From Ochotona curzoniae (Eukaryota > Chordata > Mammalia > Lagomorpha > Ochotonidae), in assembly GCF_017591425.1 (NCBI RefSeq), contig NW_024466599.1:28496001-28560000 (forward strand): DNA of 64,000 nucleotides, read 5' to 3'. The position numbers were made by a program, and so were the translations under genes. Position 1 is the stretch's first letter, and each line of letters begins with the position of its first letter. Positions 56,193 through 64,000 of this stretch are shown piece by piece. The notes below the pieces were generated by a model. That model saw nothing but the letters and a program-made list of their open reading frames with translations, was not told the DNA's origin and did not search any database.

Positions 56193-56515
56193 AGGGTTTG
56201 GCACGGTAGCCTAGTGGCTAAAGTCCTCACCTTGCACCAGCCAGGATCCCACATGGGTGCCTGGTTCTAATCCCAGCATCCCTGCTTCCCATCCAGCTCC
56301 CTGCCTGTGGTCTGGGAAAGCAGGAGAGCCTTGGTACCCTGCACCCATACGGGAGACCAGGCAGAAGTTTCTGGTTTTTGGCTTCGGGCCGACTCATTTC
56401 CAACCGTTGCAGCCACTCGGGGAGTGAATCAATGAACAGAAGATCTATCTTGCTGTCTCTTCTTCTCTCTGTATATCTGACTTTCCAAAAGAAGTAAATA
56501 AATATTTTTTTTTAA
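56193..56515 (+). mobile_element. CSINE (young), plus strand
   Basis: Head 'cggtagcctagtggctaaagtcctcaccttgc' with A box, 'gcctggttctaatcccagc' with B box, 'catccagctccctgcctgtggtctggg', 'gggagtgaatcaatgaacagaagatc' and tail 'ctgactttccaaaagaagtaaataaat'. A possible TSD (AAAATTATGG / AAAAGTTATG) is imperfect. Confidence 0.92.
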
Positions 56516-57323
56516 AAAGTAAATAAAAGTTATGATTTTCTCAGAAAACTACTAGCCCTAATACAGCTATTTTGGAAAAAGAGTCCACTTGAAATTCTTC
56601 CTGTATTGAGATACAATTTTAATACAATTTGTTCCAATATTTTCTACAAGTACATTTTATACCTGAGATCTGAGCACATGAAAAATATTATACCTTGGCT
56701 TTTTTCAAACATTTACTACATTTTAGGTTGGTGTTAATGTTTGAAAAGTTCAATGATTCCATTCAATGACATAATTATACCAAGACCAGCGCACTACCAC
56801 AATATTAAATATTTAAACTTTAATAATTTTATGGCACTTAATATGTTATCAAATTTAACACCATAGCATTTTTGTAAAAAAATTTGAACTTCTGTCTTCA
56901 AAATATTTTGCTAGATTTTGGTCTGGAAGTTAATCTAAAATATAATCCTTACCCTGAAGATCACACAATTAAAAGAATCAACTATCCCAATTACAAAAAT
57001 TCAGAGAAGAAAGGACAAAATCACAGCGGCTGCCACTTTTCTCCTAATGTAGGCAATCAGAATCTCGGGGGCAATGGTAAGGTTTCCTACTGGGTCTGCT
57101 TGCTCTAGCTTTATCCCCCCAATGTGTGCTCAGCATCATTACCAGTCATTTTCCTAAAACACATGGCAGCTTATGCCACTGGTCTGCATCAGGGTATCCA
57201 AAGGTTTAGTCATCAAGAGGGTTAAGCCCTAATCTATGTACATGGCTTTCCTGGTCCTTTGATCTAACCCAGTCTATTGTTGATACTCTAAGTTTCCAGG
57301 CGATTGTGTGTGCACATGCATGT

Positions 57324-57325
<2 letters not shown>
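56516..57325. other. Non-coding stretch, nothing recognised
   Basis: AT-rich DNA without a recognisable gene or repeat. Confidence 0.5.

Positions 57326-57391
<66 letters not shown>
57326..57391. repeat. (CA)33 microsatellite
   Basis: Pure CA run of about 33 units. It is preceded by alternating purine-pyrimidine 'tgtgtgtgcacatgcatgtgt', so the whole 57305-57391 segment is Z-DNA-prone. Likely highly polymorphic. The 77-codon minus frame across it encodes only Cys-Val repeats. Confidence 0.98.
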
Positions 57392-57393
<2 letters not shown>

Positions 57394-57524
57394 TGCTTTT
57401 AGTGAATCTTAAATGATCCAACCCTGAGCTCTCATCCATTGGATTCTTTATTCCCCAGTTAAATTAAAGTACATACTTTAACATGCTCTGGCTGACCAAA
57501 ATCTTAGCGACTTTAAGATGGAAC
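57392..57524. other. Short non-coding gap
   Basis: Nothing recognised. Confidence 0.5.
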
Positions 57525-57870
57525 AAAATGTCACTCAGGGGCCCAGCGGCGTGCCCTAGCGGCTAAAGTCCTCGCCTTGAACGCCCTGGGATCCCATATG
57601 GGTGCTGGTTCTAAGCCCAGCTACTCCACTTCCCATCCAGCTCCCTCCTTGTGGCCTGGGAAGGCAGTTGAGGACGGCCCAAAGCCTTGGGACCCTGCAC
57701 CCACATGGGAGACCTGGAACAGCTCCTGGCTTCGAATAGGCATAGCATTGGCCATTGTGCTCACTTGGGGAGTGAATCATCGGACGGAAGATCTTCCTCT
57801 CTGTCTCTCCTCCTCTCTATATATCTGACTTTCCAATAAATAAATAAATCTTTTAAAAAAAATGTTACTC
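57525..57870 (+). mobile_element. CSINE (young, full length) with 12-bp TSD
   Basis: Near-consensus element at 57537-57858: 'gggcccagcggcgtgccctagcggc' head, 'cctcgccttgaacgccctggg', 'ggtgctggttctaagcccagc' with B box, 'ggacggcccaaagccttggg', 'ggagtgaatcatcggacgg', and tail 'gactttccaataaataaataaatc'. Flanks AAAATGT(C/T)ACTC at 57525-57536 and 57859-57870 match at 11 of 12 bases. Confidence 0.96.
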
Positions 57871-57914
57871 TTGTCAAAAAGCCTTCCCAGAATTCCTCAA
57901 TCTGAATTCTAAGT

Positions 57915-58277
57915 AATTTCTTGCATTCTTTTTTAAGATTTATTTATTTTTATTGGAAAGTCAAATATACAGAGAGGAGAGAGAGAGGAAGCTCTTCTGT
58001 CTGATGATTCACTCCCCAAGTGAGCGCAACAGCTGGAGCTGAGCCAATCCGAAGCCAGGAACCAGGAACCAGGAACCTCTTCCAGGTCTCCCATGCAGGT
58101 GCACAGTCCCAAGGCTTTGGGCCATCCTAGACTGCTTTCCCAGGCCACAAACAGGGAGCTGGATGGGAAGCAGGGCCAACGGGATTAGAACTGGCGCCCA
58201 TATGGGATCTCGGCATATGCAAGGTGAGGACTATAACTACTATGCTATCGCACCGGGCCCAATTTCATCCATTCTTT
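57915..58277 (-). mobile_element. CSINE (young, full length) with 17-bp imperfect TSD, minus strand
   Basis: Near-consensus reverse copy at 57932-58260, from 'aagatttatttatttttattgg' through 'tgatgattcactccccaagtgagc' and 'ccaaggctttgggccatcctagactgc' to 'actatgctatcgcaccgggccc'. A small duplication (accaggaacc repeated) lies at 58060-58080. Flanks at 57915-57931 and 58261-58277 (AATTTC..CATTCTTT type) match at 15 of 17 bases. Confidence 0.95.
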
Positions 58278-58384
58278 AGCCTTGGGTAGTTACATTTCTG
58301 TCTACATAACGAGAATGTTCTGTTTCTGAAGTCCAAGTTAATAATTTCAGTAAATCCAAATGTGTATAAGATTTTTAACCCCCC

Positions 58385-58830
58385 CCCCCAGGGTAAAGGT
58401 CGACTTCCTCTTGCTGCATCATAAATGGCAACTAAAAGATCTGTTGCTAGACCTAGAAGCCTTTAAGGAAATTTTAGAATCTTAATGTAACTGTCGTATA
58501 AATGAGGAGAAGGAAGAATCTGTAATTATCTGTGATTTTTCCTTTTCTGATGGCCCTATAGCCTATCCTCCAAACCAGGCCAAAGATGCTAATCTTACTT
58601 TAATGGATGTTTCACCAAAAATTCAGTATTCCATGTTCAAGTTTTTATTGTAGGTTATCTTGTCCCTATTCCAAAATTTTCTAGTGATGAAGCAGATTGC
58701 TTTAATTGGAAAACATTCCCAGTTTGCAAGTGTGCCCTGGTCCCATATTGTTGTACGTGATGCCGTTGATTCCCTGGAAGATTTCATTTCCAAGAGCATC
58801 AAAAATAACCCAGGTTCATGATAGGGGAGG
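58385..58830 (+). pseudogene. Coding-like relic, gene not recognised
   Basis: One reading frame from about 58390 stays open except for two stops (TAA at about 58480, TAG at about 58651) until TGA/TAG near 58820. The translation is not low-complexity: it includes VDFLLLHHKWQLKDLLLD, LDLEAFKEILES, SVIICDFSFSDGPIAYPP, ANLTLMDVSPK and WSHIVVRDAVDSLEDFI. The single continuous frame without obvious introns suggests a processed pseudogene, or an old transposon or viral coding piece. I do not recognise the parent and cannot exclude chance. It follows a C run (58380-58389). Confidence 0.35.
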
Positions 58831-58945
58831 GGAAAAAAGGGAATTTAGAGATAATCCTCCAACTTCAGCTATCACTTACTGTGGCAAGGTACTGAGTTTA
58901 TAAACAAACCAAAAAAGATCATATCACTTAAGAAACTAAAGTTGG

Positions 58946-59245
58946 ACCCAGCGCAATAGTTTGTAGCTAATTTCTTGCTTTGCATGCCCCAGGATCCCAT
59001 CTGGACAATGGTTCATGTCCTAGTTGCTCCACTTTTTTCCATCCAGCTCCTGCTTGTGGCCTGGAAAGCAGTCGAGGATGGCCCAAAGCCTTGGGATCCT
59101 GCACCTGCGTGGGAGACCTGGGATTCGGATTGGCTCAGCTCCAGCCATTATGGCCACTTGGGGCATGAACCAGTGGATGGAAGCTCACTCTCTCTCTGTA
59201 AATCTGCTTTTACAATAAAAATAAATAAATCTTTTTTAAAAAGTT
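58946..59245 (+). mobile_element. CSINE, plus strand
   Basis: 'gacccagcgcaatagtttgtagc' head, 'gttgctccac..ccatccagctcctgcttgtggcctgg', 'gaggatggcccaaagccttggg', 'cagtggatggaagctcac' and tail 'tttacaataaaaataaataaatc'. Confidence 0.9.
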
Positions 59246-60264
59246 ATAAGTTCAGAGACATGAAGATGTATAAATTAAATGTGTAAAACGTTAGGCATTT
59301 TAAAAAGAGTTCTATCTTAACCAAACTGAAGCAAACATTTTTGGTTGGTCCATACAATCTTTTTTAAAAGGACTGATTATTGACAAGACTTATTTTTCAC
59401 TGCCTGTCATCAAATGGAGTCATTTTTTCCCCCAGCTGCATAGTAGGGACAAGATAATGATGTTATTTGCTTATGGTTGAAGTAAGACTTAGCAGAATCA
59501 CATTAAAATCATGATGATAAATGGTCATGTCTCACTAAGATTAGTCCTTCTGAATCTCCATGTAGGCTAGATTATCGTGAAATTTGATTATACATCTTTA
59601 AAACTGTATGTATTGTTAAATTGATTGAAGGAAATTAATAAAGCAATCAGTGAATGATACAGGCAATGCTTAAAGATGACACCTTTGATCAATTAAAATG
59701 AATTGCAAAACTAAAAATGCAAGAGTGGTTTCTCCTGTTGTAACTCATTACGCAACTTTGCTTCTTCCCTATAAATGTATATGATAAATGTATATGCACG
59801 AAATATCATACAATCATCTATATTTACACTTAATCTTTATGTAATGTATACTATGCATATTTTATTTTATATTTTGATGTTTCACCTATTATATAATTTA
59901 TGTGAAACCTATAACACTTATAGCTTTCCATATAGACGTGTGCATTTCTAAAGACAGCTGATTTGCACAAAATTCACTCTATTTTTTGTCTGTTACTTAT
60001 AGCAACAAAGGTGAAAAAACTGTCATTAATTACCAGCATTTAGGAAAGAAAAATTAAAACACATCCCATTTTATTCATGGACTGATAAATAACTGTCTAG
60101 CAATTTTTGACCAAAAGTATCCTGGACAAATAACAAATTACAGGATTTACTGACTTTGGAACCTAATCAACACATTTTTAAATCATTGGCCTATAACTCT
60201 AAATACATATCTGATCTATTACACTGAAGTTACTTGCAACTCCAAGTCATATATATATATAAAA
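59246..60264. other. Non-coding stretch, nothing recognised
   Basis: Very AT-rich. No gene or confident repeat; a short (TA)n lies at 60249-60260. Confidence 0.5.
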
Positions 60265-60715
60265 AATCATGGATTAAAAAACATGATGGATAGATGATGG
60301 AATATGACTCAGCTGAGGTATGAAACCCTGTCTTGCAACAAAAAGCAAGGATCTAACTTGAGACCATTAGGTTTAGTGAAATAAACCAAATCCATAAAGA
60401 CAAATATGTTTTTTTCTGACTTGTAGTAGGTTACAGAACACAAATGAAAATGTATGCGTGAAACGGACATGCTCAGATTGGATTATTATTTAGCCTTTGT
60501 CCATATATTTGAAGAACAATTGTCTTTCTACTTTCTATTTGTTGAACCCCTTATTCAGTGGAGGATTAAGCCTGTGGTTCAAAAGTGTATTATCACAAAA
60601 AATTGAAACAGGAAAAAAGGAAGAGAAGACAGGGAGGGCGGGAAGGATCATCAGGTGCTCAAAATTGTGTACATGAAATACATGTAATTTTTTAGATGAA
60701 TAAATGAAAATGAAA
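60265..60715 (+). mobile_element. 5'-truncated L1 (ORF2 end and 3' UTR), plus strand
   Basis: Begins at the ORF2 C-terminal codons: 'gatgatggaatatgactcagctgag', 'gaaaccctgtcttgcaacaaaaagc', 'gagaccattaggtttagtgaaataaacc', then 3' UTR 'gcctttgtccatatatttgaagaacaattgtc', 'ggaggattaagcctgtggttcaaaagtg', the purine-rich 'gaagagaagacagggagggcgggaagg' and tail 'gatgaataaatgaaaatg'. The order is that of an L1 with a lagomorph-like 3' UTR, different from the 13.6-kb subtype. Confidence 0.8.
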
Positions 60716-62212
60716 GACAAACAGTGAGTAAACATGTCTAAGCAGTTGTTTTTCCAATTGAAATAAATGCTTGGGACTTCGAGTCTGAGGACATTATGTA
60801 TTAACAGGGCTGTAGTCAAGACACCCAATGCTGTGGTCAACCTCAGCTTCCTTTCTGGAAGGAAACCTACGTGTGGTATGAAATTATTCTAAGAATTGAA
60901 AGAACTGATTAAGTGCCATGCACTGTACGCATGGTGCGTCACATAGTTTCAGTAAATATCTTCACCTGATATTACTACCAGAAGCTAAAGAAAGTAGTTT
61001 AGACAATGCTTCTATTTCCCACAGGAAATTCACCAACTAAGCTAGTCTAAACTCACGTACACAATGCCCAAATGTGCAAACCTCACTCACTGCCTCATTT
61101 TAATGTAAATACATCCCACCGTGGGAATTCTGAACATTTCCTTCATGCAAGTGGATTATTTTTTTCATGTGTGTTACCGCCATCAAATCATTTTTTTAAA
61201 GGACACTTTCCTTAATATTTTTCTTTATGATGACTTTTGGAAATGGAGACATACTGAAGCATTTTGGTAGTGACTTTTAGCACTCTATTTGATTTCTAAA
61301 TGTTTTATGCCTTTCTAAAGGTCAGGTGCTGGGTCTATGCAATTCTCTTTGCAGCATCACAAACAATTGGCCACTTAGGAAATGCTTTCTTAGAATGATG
61401 AAGAGTTCCGTCTTTTATTAAGTGGCTTTACATCTGGGCACTGCAAATCCCGACATGCGATGTGCCCTTCTCCTTGCCACGTTAATTCAAACAATGAAGT
61501 CATTCCCCCCCTCCAAGCATGTGTGGCCGAAGGGTTTTCCCTGATGCCTCCCTGTATTTCTCCATCAAGTGAGGCTATTTTGCAAAAAGGATTCCAATTT
61601 TCCCTAACCTTTCTTATTCTGTCCCTTTTCTTAATTTTTTGTTTGAGCATTTTGCACTGACAATAGAAAAAAGAAACCATAGAGCAAGTTAAAAAAAAAA
61701 GAAAGGGTGAGGCACACAATTTTTTACCAAGTAGCAGTGAAAAGAAGCAGTGCTGGCCTCAGTCCAAAGGTCATACATATACAAGCTTTCTTATGGGAAA
61801 GGAATGTCAAAACCTGTTTGTCTTCTGGAGTGAATTTATAGCAGCAGACTACCAAAATTAACCGCAGCTGAATCATTCTGATTTTTTCAGGAGTGAAATT
61901 AGATTGATTACTTTTCCAGGGTTATCTGTTATCAGGTAAATAAAGCAATATTTTTTTACATAAATAATTTTGATCCAAATGTCATAGTGGTACAAAAAGA
62001 TAAACAAAAGAGCCTGAGAGATCTAAGATCTTTCACGTAAAGAAGCATGAGATTAGCCATCCAATGGACTCTGCTGTATGATACGATATAAACTGAAAAC
62101 ATAGGGTCTTCGTTTCCTCAGTGTTCTTTCCTGATTATAACTGCAGGACTTACAACTGGATCGAGGGGTGGCTATTTAGAATTAGAAATTGTGAAAAAAA
62201 TGCATAATTAAA
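60716..62212. other. Non-coding stretch, possible weak MIR
   Basis: No gene recognised. 60895-61060 may be a decayed minus-strand MIR ('aagtgccatgcactgtacgc..atattactaccag'). The 109-codon minus frame at 61390-61719 has no domain. Confidence 0.45.
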
Positions 62213-62507
62213 AAAAATGTGTGCTGTGGGACAGCATTGTGGTACAGCACACTGGGGAGGTGCTTGTGATGTTGGCCAACGTCCCAGCCTCTCTTAAGAT
62301 TACCCTGATAATATACCCGGGAATAGCACTTGGGTCCCTGTCACCCACCCAGGAGACCCAGATGGAGCCTTGGACACCTGCCTCTGATTTGGCCTCAGCA
62401 TCAGTCATTGGAGTCATTTGGGAAGTGAACCAGCAGGTGCAAGATTCTCTGTTTCCCTCTCCCTCACTCTACCTTTCCAATAGATAAAACATCTTATAAA
62501 AATGTGT
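62213..62507 (+). mobile_element. CSINE (older) with 10-bp TSD
   Basis: Old CSINE at 62223-62497: 'gggacagcattgtggtacagc' head, 'ctgtcacccacccaggagacccagatgg', 'gatttggcctcagcatcagtc', 'ggaagtgaaccagcaggtgc', CT-rich tail. Flanks AAAAATGTGT at 62213-62222 and 62498-62507 are identical, though A-rich. Confidence 0.82.
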
Positions 62508-62874
62508 CCTCAACTCAGCTAAACATATCTAACATTCAGAGCAGAGAGGCAATTGGTTTTATGGAAAAGAAAATCAAGTTATTTGTTTTATTTATGACCC
62601 AGGCTTTTCAGTATAGTTTATTGTTTATATGCAATTAAATTATGTCTAATGAATTCAGTCAGTTGCAAAAGACAAATATCACGTTTTCCCCAGGTTGTGC
62701 TAAATTCAGAGTATAAAATATATGAGCAAAATCCATGTTTAGATATTTGATTATTTGCTTATAGTCCTATCTCTACCCTTAGGTAATAATGGTATTTTTA
62801 GTCACTACTGATTGAATTCTTTATTTAACTGAAGGACACATTCGTGATTATAAAGAAAGTTGGAAGCATGCTGT
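62508..62874. other. Non-coding stretch, nothing recognised
   Basis: AT-rich DNA, nothing recognised. Confidence 0.5.
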
Positions 62875-63209
62875 TGTAAAAATTAAGAGGGGACCTGTGT
62901 GGTGACACATGAGGCCAATCCAATGCCCTGTGGCACTGGCATCCCAAATAGATGCTGGTCCACATTGCAGCTGTTGCACTTCAGAGCTAGCTCTCTTATG
63001 ACCTGGGGAAGCGCAGTGGGTGGCCCAGATCCTTGGGCACTGTACCCATCAGTGACACCCTAGCTCCTAGCTTCAGATCAGCTTAGCTCTGGCTCTTGCA
63101 GTCATTTGGGAAGTGAACCAGCAAATGGAACAATGTCATCTCTCCTCTTTTCTCTGTAAATAGCTTCTAAATAAAAATCAACTTAAAAATAAAGAAATGT
63201 AAGAATTAA
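62875..63209 (+). mobile_element. CSINE with 12-bp TSD
   Basis: CSINE at 62887-63197: 'ggggacctgtgtggtgacac' head, 'gctggtccacattgcagctg', 'gcttcagatcagcttagctctggc', 'ggaagtgaaccagcaaatgg', tail 'ttctaaataaaaatc'. Flanks TGTAA(A/G)AATTAA at 62875-62886 and 63198-63209 match at 11 of 12. Confidence 0.85.
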
Positions 63210-64000
63210 AAATGCACTTATCTCTCATATCTTCCCAATAGAACGAAGCATGAATAACAGTGGACACTTACGCTCCAGTTTTGATTTCACTATTAAAGGT
63301 CTCATTTATTGGCAGAATTTTAGTACAATACCTTAGTTTTCACTTAATAATCACATAAAAGTATCAATACGTATATCATGAATATCTTATCATGCCATCA
63401 CTAGCACTATAAAGGGTTAAGGTTAGTTAGCATTTGGATCACACATGATTCAATGGCCCTGTTTCAGAAGTAAATAACTTAAGATTAAGAGAAGTTAATG
63501 ATTTCCCTAAGCCCCAAACCACTGTTACTTTGTGAGTGCAATATCTTGATATCTTTACCTAATGGAGTATTACACCTGTGAAAAATGGCCAAAAAAAATT
63601 CTCACAAGGTGATTTTATTGGTGATAATAATGAAAACATTCTTTTGATTTTACCATGGGGGATGGAGAAGGGCAATGTACTCAAAAATGAGTTTTTTTTT
63701 TTAATGGTGACCTTAAAATGTCTCCCCAAACGATTTTTATTCCATTTTAAATAACTAATGGTAGTTGAGGATTTTCATAATGAAATTCAAGCAAAAAAAA
63801 ATCAAATAATATCTGATTATAGGACAGGTAACACAAAATAACAAAAAGACAATTTGTATCTAGGGCATTTAAAACAAACATAATGGAACAGAACTTCTGA
63901 AGCATCTTGCAGCCATGTGCCTCCCATTCTGAGCCTCACAAATATATCCTCAGTCTACTGGGTCTGGGGAGAAACCATAGGGTACAGGATTCCTATCACC
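63210..64000. other. Non-coding stretch, possible weak MIR
   Basis: No gene recognised. 63420-63540 weakly resembles a minus-strand MIR ('agattaagagaagttaatgatttccctaagcc'). Confidence 0.45.

Noticed and set aside
57206..57439. Cys-Val repeat protein on the minus strand
   Set aside because: It is the (CA)33 microsatellite translated.

Overview
This is eukaryotic, non-coding nuclear DNA from a lagomorph, most likely a pika (Ochotona). The strongest clue is about two dozen copies of the lagomorph CSINE (C-repeat), a tRNA-derived SINE. The youngest copies carry the pika-like head (a 'ggcctagcggctaaagtcctcgccttgaacgcc' type of consensus, seen here in pieces) rather than the usual rabbit form. 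Lagomorph-type L1 3' ends and older mammalian repeats (MIR, L2, MER5/Charlie-like, Tigger-like, L1M) support a placental mammal. I see no bacterial features, no CRISPR array and no intact protein-coding gene. All long open frames are chance frames or lie inside repeats. The window reads as intergenic or intronic sequence, AT-rich and CpG-poor.

Layout. 0-13 kb: sparse old SINEs, a G-rich (GGGGA)n tract grown in the tail of a CSINE, a (TG)17 microsatellite, and a short young CSINE with a target-site duplication (TSD). 12.7-13.3 kb: two CSINEs tail to tail. 13.56-13.79 kb: a 5'-truncated L1 with a clean 13-bp TSD. 15.7-18.1 kb: old DNA transposon, L2, MIR and MER5-like pieces. 21.34-24.8 kb: the most structured part, a betaretrovirus-like (class II) endogenous retrovirus. 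It keeps one LTR, a tRNA-Lys-type primer binding site, a decayed gag with capsid and nucleocapsid motifs, and then, after an interruption of about 1.1 kb by rearranged L1 DNA, a dUTPase remnant. Its gag leader carries an 88-bp tandem repeat. 25-55 kb: scattered MIR, L2, L1M and CSINE copies in otherwise featureless DNA. 55.13-55.60 kb: a CpG-rich patch with a palindromic CRE, the best candidate for a regulatory element. 56.2-59.3 kb: a cluster of four CSINEs, two of them a young inverted pair 73 bp apart, next to a (CA)33 repeat and a coding-like relic I could not identify. 60.3-64 kb: another L1 3' end and two older CSINEs.

No genes work together here. The functional history is that of retroelements: LINE-1 machinery made the L1 and CSINE insertions (TSDs and A-rich tails show this), and a retrovirus inserted and was later broken up by L1. 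Family names come from my reading of sequence resemblance without any database search, and the ends of old repeats are approximate.
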